NCBI GenBank assembly: GCA_000310025.1
Contig: FN649749.1
Coordinates: 150,217-214,216 of the forward strand
Direction of reading: 5' to 3'
Length of the DNA: 64,000 nucleotides
From: Ectocarpus siliculosus
Taxonomy: Eukaryota; Sar; Phaeophyceae; Ectocarpales; Ectocarpaceae
The position numbers were made by a program, and so were the translations under genes. Below, piece after piece: positions 34,801 to 46,933 of the stretch. Each line of letters begins with the position of its first letter. The first letter of the stretch is position 1. The notes beneath the pieces were generated by a model, which searched no databases, was not told where the DNA came from, and saw nothing but the letters and a program-made list of their open reading frames with translations.

Positions 34801-37800
34801 TCCCTCATTTCTCAGATCATTTCATAGCCCGTTAGAATCTACACACAGCGCACCTTTTGTGATGACGTGGCAAGGAAAGCTGGTTCTCTTATTCAGCTCG
34901 ACCGACGTCCCGTAGGTCCGTGATCACGTGCCACATCCAACGCTTTCTTCGATACGATGAGCCTCCCCTTTCGCTTGTTTCTGTCGCCGAATGCGTTGTC
35001 ATACCATGTTTACGACACGTTTCTCGATCTTCGATGTAATCCCTTCACGGTGACCACATGCCTCCACCACCTGCACGTTCTATGCGCTCTTGGAAAAGGC
35101 CATTTACGATCCGAACAACTTCTACCTTGTGCACCTGGACCGTAAGGACAAACGCTCTATCCGGAGAGATTTCGAGAATTTCATCGAGGAATGGGACAAC
35201 GTCAGGTGACACACAATAGTTGGAGTAGCTCGATGCCGCAAAGAGGAGTTGACCTCATCTGGAAAGGCAAACGTGTTTCTCAAGTTAACAGACCGCAATG
35301 ATTCACAGACTAGGAAACGGAGGCAAGTTTTTGTCGCGTGTTCGGCCTCCTCCTCCTCCTCCTCCTCCCTCTCCTTGATCGGATAGCTTCATGCGGCACC
35401 CGGTGAGTTTAGTGATGCGTACGAGAGAGAGTTGTACGACCGCACGCAAATGATACTGCATGTGTACATGATACCAACACAACGTGTTTCAGGATGCTTG
35501 AACCCGCTCTGGACGTGTCGTGGGGCGGCTACACCATCACTCTCACCGCCATTTTCGGCATATGCACCATGGTGCAATGGAATGACGAGTGGGACTTTTT
35601 CATCAACCTTTCTGCTTCAGATTTCCCGCTTCTTCCTCAGGTGAGACCCTCAGAATGTCAGGTTTTGAACTCTCGATTAGACTCCTCGTTGCCTTCAAAG
35701 AATGCTTCACCTGACCGTGTGTTTTGCCTGGAGGTGGAATCTCTTTGCCTGTTTTCCCCACGCACTGTTTAATGTTGTTCTTGCTCCCTTTGAAAACCAA
35801 CCTGTTCTATTGCACAACAAAGATGTTCTATTCTCCACGACCTAGGGTGCCCACCGTAGCGTGTTGCTTATTGCTGACTTTCAAAAGAACCCTTCTGAGT
35901 GAGACTCTAGGTTATTGTTTGAGCATGCCGGATAATTTGTTTGATGGATCAGCATTCACACAGTGCCCAATAGGAATGTTCACATGTAAGTTTAGTCTGT
36001 TTTTCTCCAAACCCGTACGCTGGAGAGCTCTGCGACCACGTGTGAATCGACGTTCTCACTGCAAGGCTGTTTGTGCCATCAGTCCTGTGATACCTTGTTT
36101 GACTGTGTAAGATAGCAGAAAAGAAACAGCAAATTCGAGTACGTTTCAGGTGCACCTTATTTCCAACGATATATCCTGCAGCCGAGTTCATCTGGACTAG
36201 ACCACCGGCTGATACTACTGTGCCTCTCCATGCTCTCTCTTAACACGTGGTATCGGGCCTTGCCCAACAGTCCGAACTGACTACCGTGTTGGGCAAGTAC
36301 GCGGATGTGGGCATGAACTTCGTTTCAGGAGAACCCCTCAACGAGAGGAACAGGGTAGAGGTGCTCATCGACGATCAGGGCCTCTACCGGGAAAAGCAGG
36401 TGAGGAGGTTAGGACTAGTTAAATTCCGTGTACGGAGGACCGTCTCATCTTTGATAGCCATGAAACATGAACATGACGAACACAACACAACGCAACAACG
36501 ACCAGATTTGACACACGCGATCAAGAAGATGTCCAAAGTTCAGGTACGTTGCTATCATCCATCACACGTTGCACAAGGTTTACGCCAGACCACACCTAAA
36601 AGGGATGTTGAGTAATTATTACCTTAGATGGAAGCTGTTAACGAGTTGCAATAAAGAATTACTTACGTACGCGATATTGTGCACAATTGTTACCGAGGAG
36701 GCGGCTTCCCTCTGAGGATGGTCTGATCTTGTTCTCACACGATGATGAACTTGGGATGAAAATGGCAATGCAGACAATTTGCGGAGAACCGAGGTCAGGC
36801 CAGAAACTTCGCTAAAACGGTTCGTGTACCTATGGTGATAGCTTGAGCCGAGAAATTACTGAACAATTGAATGAGCGCGTGCTCAACCCTCCCTTCCTAC
36901 GTTCTTCTGCTTTGACGGGTTGTGATGCTTGCTCGCTTGCTTTCGCGACTTTTCAGTCGTCAAAGGCAGGCAGGCCCCTCAAGGTCGGCAAGGCTCGACT
37001 TCCCCCGAGCAAGTCCATGTTCACCGTCTATAAAGGTAAGCGACGAAAAACAGCGCGACCATTAATATAGAGCAGGGGTGAGGGAAGGCGGGATTTCGTG
37101 TCATTAGAGAGCCCCTTAGATGTTGTAGCTCAACGCATCACCCCCTACAAGTACTCACCGGTTAAAAAAGGCTTGCGGGAACAATATGTACGAGGCACGG
37201 AAAGAAGTGTTCTTGTTGCTGTTGGCGGTTGTGGTATGGTATCGGTTGTGGTTGTTGCCGTTGGTGGCGCTGGTGTTCCCTAGCTAGTGCCTTGCAGTGT
37301 TTTGTTCGCCGTCCAACTGGGGGGTAATTGAGAAAATGAAGAATTCAGTTCACCTCTAGTTTCACTATTCCTCTAGTTTCACTATTCAATTGTCGGTAAG
37401 CTGACATTGATATCCAAATCTCGGTTGGAATAGTATTTGAGCGGCTGCAACCCGGAAAGCCAAGGAAAAAATTTGGCCTCTGCATGCCTCATGTGTTGAC
37501 CCCTGGCTCTTGCCCTATCCTGACTATTCTCAATTTGCAGGAGAGTTCTGGGTTATCCTTCACCGCTCTTTCTGCCAATACCTTGAGGCGTCACCAGACA
37601 ACGTCGCTCGCTCACTGCAGGTGACAACCTGTTCTTTCGCCGTTGACCAACGCAAAGAAAATCACCTTAGTCTCGTCAGAACTTGTTTGGATGCAGTGCG
37701 AAACAATGGTTGCGGCACTAAGGGCAATAGAAAGGGAGCATCGTCACTCGATATACACGGAAACCGTGGTTCTGAATTCAAGAAGGTTGCAAATGGTATC

Positions 37801-40800
37801 GAACAAGTGTTAGCCTCCCCAGAGAGCACCTATCCAAAGCGGACAGAGGCTGTGCAGAATCGGAGTACAACGACGCGGGTTACCGCTCAGTGTGGTCTCA
37901 CGTGATGTGCTCCTCTCGGCGCATCTGTCTAACGAGAAGCTGGAGCCTTCTCCGAAGGCCTCTACCAATCAATACCGACAATCAAGTAAACCCCGAGATC
38001 GATGTTAAACTCAACATTGCTTGTATCTAACACCAAACAATATCCTTGATTGCAGGCATACTTCTCGAAGTTCCGCATTTCCGACGAGAGCTATTTCCAG
38101 ACCGTGCTTTGCCATCCTCTGGCGCCGAGCTTCCTTGTTCACCCGGTAAGGTTAACACGGCAAACAACGGGGTAGCTACGTTGTTAATACAAATGATGGC
38201 CAAGCATGTGTGTGTGTTTCTTTGAATAGTTTCCACCGCGCTGACCAATGAACAATACGTCAGCCTTGGAGCGGGATGAAATACCAGAGAAAGCATTTGC
38301 GTGTGTGCGTATCACCGCCATGTGCTTCCAATTTCGTTTTTTTGTACACCTTCGCGGATGTTTTAGGAAGCACCGGCCGTGACCACACAGGACTTTCGAC
38401 CGAAGAAATAAAAACGTACAGGCAGAGAAGGCACCGATCGTGTGCTTGGCTATCAAACGGTTGTCGTGCAGCTTGCCACACGGTACGTCGCCGAGTGCCC
38501 AGTCTTGTTGTTATCCTGCCGTTTTAAGCGTGCCACTTGCGGTGCTTGACTGCTTGGTATGCTTAATTTCTTAATTTGAGCTCCCACTCTGTCGTGTTGC
38601 CCACAGGACAATCTTCGTTTCGTATCGTGGCCTGATGTGATTGAGGGCCACTATGTATTGCACCCGGATCCCATCACGGGTGGTGCGAGTGGTAACGTCA
38701 ACGTCGCCATGGACAGTGGCGCTTTGTTCGCCAGAAAGTTCGACACAAAGGTGCTTACCATGCCCACCTTGCTGTAGAGCTTCCGATAGTTGCACATGAC
38801 AAACCATTGGCATGAACACATCCATCCCCGCCCTTCTCGCCAGCTCACGGTCTCACGCAGCGGAGCGTCTACGCCCCCGTGCCTTTTGGTTTTGCATGAA
38901 ATTGTACACAATCCACCATCAATCCTATCCGCATGGGAGTTTTTTGGAACAACGTCGGAACCATCGCGATATTTGTCCTCGTGTACCACACCGACCGTTC
39001 GTGTCTTGCTAAAGGTGTCTCAAGAGGCCTACACCGTGCTTGAGAAAAGCCTGAGCGAGCCAAACCCCGGGCGCCTTGCTCGGGCTGCCAATCGCCTCAA
39101 TCCGGCTGCCGCCGTCACTGGGAGGCAAAGGTTCTGCTTCGTACCCGACGGGTACAGCATTCAAGAGGTAACTTAAGAACAGCGGTTCACGCGATATCCG
39201 TTCTTCACCTCACACAGGCATCGTTGTGTATATTCCGGATCTCTCCCATACTACGTTGGTTAGACGCAACCATCATAGCACCCGGATGTGCGTCGTCGTT
39301 TTGTGCACCAAATTTTGTGCACGACATATTAGTTTGGCTATACGTGACCGCATTGCTTGAGGGCACACATTCCCGGGCGACTACAAAAGAAAGCAGCTTT
39401 GCCACTCGTTGAGATTTCAAACCCATTAATTCGCTGTTTCGCTTTGTAACGCTACAAGAGTCTTGGAGAAGTTTCAGGCGGAGAAGGAAAGGTACGGAGC
39501 ACATATATGGTCGGGATAACAACAACACAGCGTACACACAGTTGCCTCCCGTAACGATAACGTTCGGGTTTCACTTGCATCACCTTTATTGCCGTAGTTC
39601 TTTTGCGGCGTCTCTCGTATCAAGCGCTGTCGTCGTCGATAACGACCGTTGTTTTCTCGCACCACAGTCGTTTCCGGCATCATGTTCTGCGCTCTCATTC
39701 CGCCACCCATATTTGCTGCGTGATATCGGCACCTGCCGTGGCTCTTTCGTCGTGCGGTGACAGGTGCTCTCCCGCCCCCCCAAGAAGGCCATGGGCATGC
39801 ACCAGGACAGATCCGACGGCAGCAGCAGCAACAGAAACCGAGACGGTTCTTCTTCACCTCTTGCTGTTGGTAAGGATCAACTTCAGCGCCAGCCCAGCTT
39901 TCAAACGAGAGAGGCGAGGGAGGGGGAAGGCGGCAGCGAGCCTTAACGGAGTACACGCACCGACCAGTTGTGGCGAGACTTATTCCATGACGGCAGCAGC
40001 CCTTGAGGGCTGGCTCCCATGATACCATGCCTGCCATACCTCTGAAGCGAGTTGAGGAAAGGAGCCGAGCGAAGGCACACGATGCTCCGTCGTAAGGAAG
40101 GGGACTAGACCACGCGAGCAACACCTCCTCCTTACTCTTGACTTCGGGAGCTCTGTTGCACAGCAGTTGCGCGAGAGCTACTACGGTGCGCACTTGCTTT
40201 GCGGGTCAAACACACCGCATCCAGAATTACCAACCAAGCAGATATATCCGTAGGATTAGCAAGGCGAAATATTGCATGTACGGAACCATCGCGCAACCCT
40301 ACATGGCGTGGGATGCTGGCAAGCGAACCGTGCAGCTTGTGATAGTCCACAATGTTGTGATGTGCTAAGGATGACACAGCAATATATTATTTTCTTCGTG
40401 TACTATAGTTCAAAGAGTAGCTTCTGTTGGACTCGAGTGATAACTGTATTTCGGGAGCGGGCGGCCGGAGAGAGTGTTTCTCTTACGGGGGGCTTGCTAC
40501 TGGGACAAAGAAAACATGCACAGTAGCTTCATGTGCCAATCAGGATCATGCCGGTGAGGTGAAAACGAAACGCAACAGCATCGTCCGGTGTGCACACATA
40601 CGTACGTTCTACATCAAAGCACGGCGTTCTGATAGGAGGGTTATGTGAACGTACTAAATATTTTCTATATCGATGTCGGGTGCGGGTGGGTGCTCGAAAG
40701 GGTTCTCTTTGTGATGATATGGAGAAAGGATGGAAAGGTAGGGGTTTTGCATCACGAGGGGCAGAGAATGCGTGCGTACTTGCGCGTTGAAATTCCTGAT

Positions 40801-43800
40801 GATGAGCTGCCGAAACAGGGACGTCACATACGGACCCCAGGCGGCCAAGGAGGTTTTAGCGTTGTTTCACTTCACCTGGTGTGTTAGATATACTCGTAGC
40901 ATAGTAAATGCGGTTGAATATGGGGCATGGATCTACGGAGATTGCAGTTGGTAGATTGCGGAGGAACAGGGAGTTTCTGCTTGGTTTCTTCGGAGATTCG
41001 ATGAGTGATCTGAATTGCGTGACGGATAGGTGTGGTGATGCTCTCTTCGGTTCCTCGCTCTCTTGTGTTCTCTGCTGTTCCCTCTTCCCTCTAATACAAG
41101 ACTTTCCCATCTCGGCCCTCACCGGCCGAGTAGCCTTTCTCCACAAACCTACAAGCTTCGGCCTACCCGGTTTATCCAACACGCTAGCGCTAACGACTTT
41201 GTCGAGGGTGATTGGGTAGCACCGATGGGCAGCCGCATGCGCGGCTGACGACATCCAACCAGACGAAGAGGCCAACAGCGGCGAGGGCCTGCACAGCAGC
41301 AGCACCCACAAGACCTACAGCAGCGCTCCCAAGACCTACAGCAGCGCCATCGTTAGCTGAAGCCCGCCGTCTACTGGGCTTGTAGGCATGAACAGGCACG
41401 TGATGACTTGTCAGTTTTCGACTGCTGTCGTTATGTGTACACACACCCATCCATGCGGTGATGCGGTACGCCTACCTACATAGTGCCGTCAGATTCTAAA
41501 CGCGGTATTACGCCGTGCGGTACTGCCGTCAAACACCAACGCTTACTCCAACTCCACCTCCACCCGGTACTGCCGTCAAACTCTCTCTCCAACTCTTTCT
41601 CTAGAATAATCGCGGCAACACGCTGCGCGGTAAAGCCGTCAAACACCAACACTTGCTCAATCAAAACGCGACAATACGTCGTGTGGTACAGCCGTCAAAC
41701 TCCACCACTCGGTCAAAGGCCGACTACCTGTAGCAAATGGGTAGACACAATCCAGGTTACCAGTAATCCTCAAAAACTGATGCCAGTTTCTAAACTGATG
41801 ATATTGTGTGTGCGTGTAGCATGGTATTAGAAATAGTATTGTGCGCATTGTAATGCAGTGATTGGCGAGGTTTTGTGCTTTGTCTTCCTGACAGCCGTGC
41901 TGAGACCAACTTTCTCTCGCCGGCAACAACGTGATCAACGTTTTATCTGGGCTCTTTTTGGTAGCTACTTTTTGAGCAGCAGGTTTAGCCTGATCAAAAA
42001 TTCGTGATCAACGTTTTATCTGGACTTTCTTTCGGTAGCAGGTTTAACCTGATCAAAAACTTTTCATGTCTTGGTTGTGTTAGCGAGTACCACAGACGTG
42101 TGAAGTCTCAGCGACGTGCAACATTGATTGGTACATCCACCTTGTTGCAGATTAAAAATCCACAATATTGACGAAATAAATGCTGATTTCCGAATATTGT
42201 TATACGTTGTCTTGAGGTTGCTATTTGTTATGAGATTGCGATTCCAAAGTTGTGAAAGTTTCGACTTAGGATTGATTACCCTTTGTTTGGAACAGGAGCA
42301 GCGGCTGAATTATGATTTTGTGATAGAGGACTAATCAACCTCCGTTTCAGGATGATATTCAGGTATCTATGTATTGAATTGCAATGTCGCAGTGATCGGT
42401 AATTTCAGACAAACATTGCACAAGTAGGGTCCGACGACTTGAAAGTGTATTTCATTTAATTGTTTTTTCTGCTGCAGTCACTACTGTGCAGAACCGGGGG
42501 GAATGTTGGTAGTATGTGATTCTCTTCAGTAGTGCTGGTTTGTTCGGAACTAATCTGCCGCCATCTTCTCCAAACGCGCGACCTGCCCTGCACCACCGCC
42601 GAGTCAATCCTCCGGGAGCGACAAATGTTCTTCCCCCACGTCAGGCGGACGCAAACATCCAAGCTCGAGTCGCGGCCAGCCGGAAAAGATGAAAGACGGA
42701 AGGCGACCGCGGCGAAGGCGTGCGAAATATCCCGCTGGGGGGAGAGAAACAATGGCTTGGGCAATGGGTTAGCGCTGGAGCTTGATGGGCGGGCAAATGT
42801 AGGAGTTTCGAGTGTTATTGTTTTGGTATTGAATTGGAGGATTTTCGAGTGTTGATTGTTTTGGTATTGAATTGAAGGGTTTTCGAATGTTCTGTTTTGG
42901 TACTGGATTGGATTATATGTTTTGGCATTGAATTTGATTTGGTTTTGGTGTTCGTCGGGATTTATTTGCAGGAGGATTGTTTTTCTTGGGTTTCGACTGG
43001 ATGAACATTAAATGTTGTTCTTTTGTTCTATGGTTCAGACTCCAACCCCTTCTAAACTCACGGGGGCGAATCTCCCAGAGCAGGGGGGCGCGTTGTTCTT
43101 TCGGAAGGTATTTACCTGTAGGTGGTACTAGGTTTCTAGAGAGACACAATAGGAATACTCACGTATTTTCTGCGCAAATGATCTTCACGCTGAACGAATG
43201 TTTGAGGATGGATGTTGTTTGATCGGACATGTGAGAGTAAAAAAGGATCCATACCATACCCAGCTGCGTTTTACCTGCAAATGGGCATGTTCATACTTAC
43301 TTCTATTTTTGCGAAATTTGTGTTGTCTTTGTAGGATTTGTAGACGGATGGATGGATGTACTGGAAGCACAACGAAGGCGAATTTCTACGAATTGATCCG
43401 TGTTTTCGAAAGTGGACGTAATGACGAGTGTCACAGATAGGTTTGGTTCGATGGATTGTTTAATGCTTCGGTTGTGCGGGGGATATTAGTACTTTGCGGG
43501 TGACGTTGTACTGAGAAAGGATGGACCAGAAGAAGAGCGTTTTTCAGAGAAGGAATGAAGGCGATGAGACAAGACGTGGTGAGTTCAGGAAAATTTGCAT
43601 CATCGAGTTCTTGGTTATTTGTGTGTCATGGAGGAGTAGGATCTACGTTTGGGAAGTAAATGGAATTATATTGACTTGCCGTGTCATTACGATGCATACG
43701 AGCAGGGGGGCTGTTAGATATACTCGTAGCATAGTAAATGCGGTTGAATATGGGGCATGGATCTACGGAGATTGCAGTTGGTAGATTGCGGAGGAACAGG

Positions 43801-44086
43801 GAGTTTCTGCTTGGTTTCTTCGGAGATTCGATGAGTGATCTGAATTGCGTGACGGATAGGTGTGGTGATGCTCTCTTCGGTTCCTCGCTCTCTTGTGTTC
43901 TCTGCTGTTCCCTCTTCCCTCTAATACAAGACTTTCCCATCTCGGCCCTCACCGGCCGAGTAGCCTTTCTCCACAAACCTACAAGCTTCGGCCTACCCGG
44001 TTTATCCAACATGGTGGTTGACGTTGTACACCAAACTGTTTGACTTCTTCTGGTACGCTCTTGGAGCGTGTGGAAGAAGCTGCTAA
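31884..44086 (+). CDS. GT14 (xylosyltransferase / core-2 branching type) glycosyltransferase, interrupted at 3' end
   Basis: Type II Golgi enzyme of family GT14. Exons: 31884 (or ATG 32022)-32441 with signal anchor FLVSSAIVVAAMLVIAHQ; 32512-32565; an unresolved one; 34287-34536 (RIGYLIMSSGTEELHKTKRL); 35099-35205 (YDPNNFYLVHLDRKDKRS); 35493-35640 (VSWGGYTI, WDFFINLSASDFPL); 36271-36399; 36957-37035; 37541-37620 (GEFWVILHRSF); 38056-38145; 38607-38750 (SGALFARKFD); 39015-39167; then 39478-39491 joined in phase to 40819. Phases agree from 34287 on. These are GT14 landmarks in order. The final frame at 40819 stays open to 40881, is cut by the LTR element, and resumes in the same frame at 44017 to a TAA at 44084 if the element and one target copy are removed. 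Alternatively exon 39478 simply reads through to a TAA at 39517-39519, placing the element beyond the gene. Donor sugar and acceptor are not deducible. Confidence 0.82.
40882..41181 (+). repeat. 5' LTR
   Basis: 300 bp, identical base for base to 43712-44011. It begins TGTTAG and ends CCAACA. Confidence 0.95.
41490..42060. repeat. Internal short repeats of the LTR element
   Basis: GCCGTCAAAC(A/T)C recurs about five times at 41525-41705. A roughly 70-bp unit containing GTGATCAACGTTTTATCTGG and AACCTGATCAAAAA-type ends is duplicated at about 41931-41999 and 42005-42060. Confidence 0.7.
42800..42950. repeat. GTTTTGGTATTGAATTG-type tandem repeats
   Basis: Four or five degenerate copies of GTTTTGGTATTGAATTG spaced 30 to 50 bases apart inside the LTR element. 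Confidence 0.65.
43712..44011 (+). repeat. 3' LTR
   Basis: Identical copy of 40882-41181, preceded by a purine tract and followed by the TGGTG target duplication. Confidence 0.95.
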
Positions 44087-46372
44087 ACGCGTGTTTGTTT
44101 TCTTTCTTGTGAGTGTTGTCTGTGCCAGGGTGCGGGGAAACGTCTGAGATTACATTGGCCCGCACGGTATTGTGTTCGTTATGTGTTTCTTGGGCACACA
44201 AACGTAGGACCCTTGATTGCTGAAGATGGGCCTTTTTTCCTTGCCTTGTCTTCAACCCCCTGCCTTGTGACTGAATTGTGGCAACAGCTGATGATGATGA
44301 TGCTGCTGCTGTACTTCGCGTGTTGGGTAGGGGTTCTGGCTTAGGGGGCGTTTTTAATTTGACCCACTGGCCGGACAAGAGCTTCGTAGCGTCTTTGGAA
44401 CCTATCAAGTTTTTTGCGAGCGAGACGGGGCGATTTGTGTTGGATTCGTCGGGGGGAGAATTTGTACCCGTGCTATGTCGCGTAAGGCCGTTTGTCAGTC
44501 GGAACACTGCTTAAGTTCTGAGGAGACATTTTGTGTGGATCTGTCTTGGAGGAACATGTGCAAGTTTTCTCGCTTCATGACAGTCTCACGCCATAGTTTA
44601 CGTGAAAGAAATGTGATGATGGTGGTGTATTCTCAAAGGGTCGATTGGCTCCAGTTCGCACCGTGCCAAGTGTATCTGAACTCCACATCCTCGCGTCCGG
44701 AGTCAAGAGATCGGCGTGCAAGCCGGGCAACTTGTAGCTCATCGGCAGCCAAAACCTAATAGTTCTGCCTAGAGGACCGTCTATGTGAGACACAGAGTTC
44801 GTCGACGTACTGACAAGCACAATTTTGTCGGTTGCCCTTGTTAATGTTACGGTAGTTCCAGGGCCAAGAACGAACTCTACGAACAATTGTTAATGGTGAT
44901 CAATGGACACCAGCACGTTTCTCTCTACATGTGGGTGAACATCCTCTTGTTGTAAAACAGCATCGACGGTCGAATTCCTTGGCATCCTACATCAATCTAC
45001 CAAGACGAGACCTCGATGCGAAACAACTCTCAGATACAAAATACCGCTAGGAATCAGTAGTATTGTGGGACTGAGCTATGCATATCCACATCATCAATAA
45101 TTCTAGCACGAACAGCGCCGCTGACAAATACTACTGACACGAACAGCACGGTCTCAGCGTACCAAGAGCAGTTACACCAACACGATAACAGAAAAAACTA
45201 CAACAACTCAGACACCACAAACTGTTACAATATTAGCGAGATGTTATGCTTTAGCGCATGGATCAAGTTCACAGGACGCGGCTAAACAAGAACATCGCCA
45301 TCACATGGAAGCAACCCCGCACCAAAGCATTGGCGTCACTTGGAAGTGGGTGCCCTGAGACCATCATTATCACAACAACGTCATTATGTTGACCGCCGCG
45401 ACGACTATCGTCATCACCACGGTCAATGACGCCAATATCCCCTCGCTGCAGTCCCCTAGCCTAGCCCGTGCTTTGTGTACACCGTAGAACCTTGTGAATG
45501 GAAGCGTTCTTGTGGCGGCCGATTTCGCATTTTGCAGTTCGTACGCGACGTCTATAGCGTACTCCGGATCGATACAGAAGTATGGATCCAGTTCTGGCCC
45601 TTGACAGGTATAAGGAGTGCCGCTCGTAGACGCCCATTCGCAAGAAGTTGAGCAGCAGGAGCCTGCCAGGGATTGTCACGCCATGTCGTCGTGTTCGATT
45701 GTCTTCATTGTCAGCTGTTATCGTCATCGTGCTTTGAAGGAACCTAACTGGGCATGCTAGCGTACGAATTTCGATTGATAGCAGTAGCTCCACAACTATC
45801 ATGCTGATAGACAGGAGAAAGAGGTTGGTGATGACAACCCATTATGCTGAGGAATCACGAGGATAAAATAAGGCTTTCCATTTCGGTGATAAGAGAAACG
45901 GGGATAAGAGAAGAAGAAATGTAAATCCAGATACTGCAATACACCGAAGCAGGAGCAACAATCAAGCAATATGCGGTGCAGTATTGTGAGACAACAATGC
46001 TACACGATGAAGCATGCAGATGCGTCGTGCAGATCCACACTTACACAATTCTACACGATGAAGCATGCAGATGCGTCGTGCAGATCCACACTTACACAAT
46101 TCTACACGATGAAGCATGCAGAGATGCGTCGTGCAGATCCACACTTATACCACACCATACGTGTACTGCACACGCACTTCTGCAGAGATGCGGTTAGCAG
46201 TACACACGCGCGCTTGGGGCGAAGGGTACCAAGACATCCCGGGGCTCGTACTGAAGGTACCATCGCATAAATTAACACTGTCCCATTTTAGTTGTCTTGT
46301 GTGCTATTTGCGACTTGAAGAAAAAGAAAGGCGGATACAACCAGCGCTCGGTGAAACAATAATCTTGAAACG
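44087..46372. other. Intergenic, no supported gene
   Basis: One plus-strand frame (44278-44514, 78 codons) begins at a (GAT)n/(GCT)n run and contains LTHWPDKSFVASLEPIKFFA. It looks protein-like but has no start context, splice partner or known domain. Elsewhere only short frames; CA-rich simple sequence around 45060-45400. Confidence 0.4.
46001..46149. repeat. 51-bp tandem repeat, about 2.9 copies
   Basis: Copies begin at 46001, 46052 and 46103 with TACACGATGAAGCATGCAGA. The third has a two-base insertion and diverges at its end. Confidence 0.95.
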
Positions 46373-46933
46373 CTACGGTGTCTGGTTGAAACCTGAACCG
46401 CTATGAGCATGGCGCGCTGAAAGGGGCCGAGTGCACTCGCCTCCGTCGTAGTGACAGCCTTCCGTGTTGAGGTGCTGCTGGCATGACCCGTCCCCAACAT
46501 CGCTCGGGCTGTATGGTCCAAGGTCACAGTTATCGAGATACTCCCCCCCGCACAGCGCATGTCGCCGCCCGTTCTCGATAGGCCCAGCGGCGTTCACCGC
46601 ACTCGTCCCGCCGCTGTAGTAGTTGCGAGAATAGCCCGGTTCTACGCCAGCGTCTGAGGTGTAGTCCCAGTAGCTGTTTCCAGAGGAAGAGGGAGAGTTC
46701 GTCCACGCCGGGTCTCTCGGTTGGTTGTTCTCCGGGGATTCATCAAACTTGTTGCTGCTCTCGCCGGTATTCAGATCCCAGCCACAGTCGCTGCGGATCT
46801 GAGGCACAAACAGTGGGGATCCGCGTGAATTGTGGGCAGCGGTTAGTGCACAAGGGGCACATAGAGCGAAGGCATAGAATATGAGGATGCGAGGAAACGG
46901 ATCGCTTTCAGGCGTTGAGCGTTGACCGCCCAA
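46373..46933 (-). CDS. Small secreted protein with one LNR (Lin-12/Notch) repeat
   Basis: An uninterrupted 186-codon frame. After a short N-region comes a hydrophobic signal-like segment (ILIFYAFALCAPCALTA, about 16-32), then a Ser/Asn/Pro-rich low-complexity stretch, then a cysteine cluster C128, C136, C151, C160, C167. The spacing C-x8-C-x2-DGGEC around 151-167, with N155, matches the second half of an LNR repeat (calcium-binding, extracellular); Glu replaces the usual last Asp. It should be exported to the cell surface or wall. A single repeat cannot predict a receptor role. It may be the first exon of a longer gene, because a possible donor lies near the stop. Confidence 0.6.
   Translation of the reverse strand: MGGQRSTPESDPFPRILIFYAFALCAPCALTAAHNSRGSPLFVPQIRSDCGWDLNTGESSNKFDESPENNQPRDPAWTNSPSSSGNSYWDYTSDAGVEPGYSRNYYSGGTSAVNAAGPIENGRRHALCGGEYLDNCDLGPYSPSDVGDGSCQQHLNTEGCHYDGGECTRPLSARHAHSGSGFNQTP

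Larger units (their letters stand above)
40882..44011 (+). mobile_element. Short non-autonomous LTR retrotransposon
   Basis: Two identical 300-bp direct repeats start TGTTAGATATA and end ATCCAACA, the TG...CA form of LTRs. The element is flanked by the 5-bp duplication TGGTG (40877-40881 and 44012-44016). A purine-rich tract (GAGCAGGGGGG, about 43700-43710) lies just before the right LTR, which sets plus orientation. The internal 2530 bp has no frame resembling gag, protease, reverse transcriptase or integrase, so it must be mobilised in trans (TRIM/LARD-like). I could not name a tRNA primer-binding site after the left LTR. Identical LTRs imply a recent insertion. Confidence 0.93.

Noticed and set aside
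39771-40022. Possible extra GT14 exon after 39767
   Set aside because: Two frames are open and neither resembles the family; the 39491-to-40819 join explains the phase better.
43626-44507. 293-codon minus-strand frame across the right LTR
   Set aside because: About a third of it is antisense LTR, and the part shared with 40856-41311 is only the repeat; no gag or pol motif.
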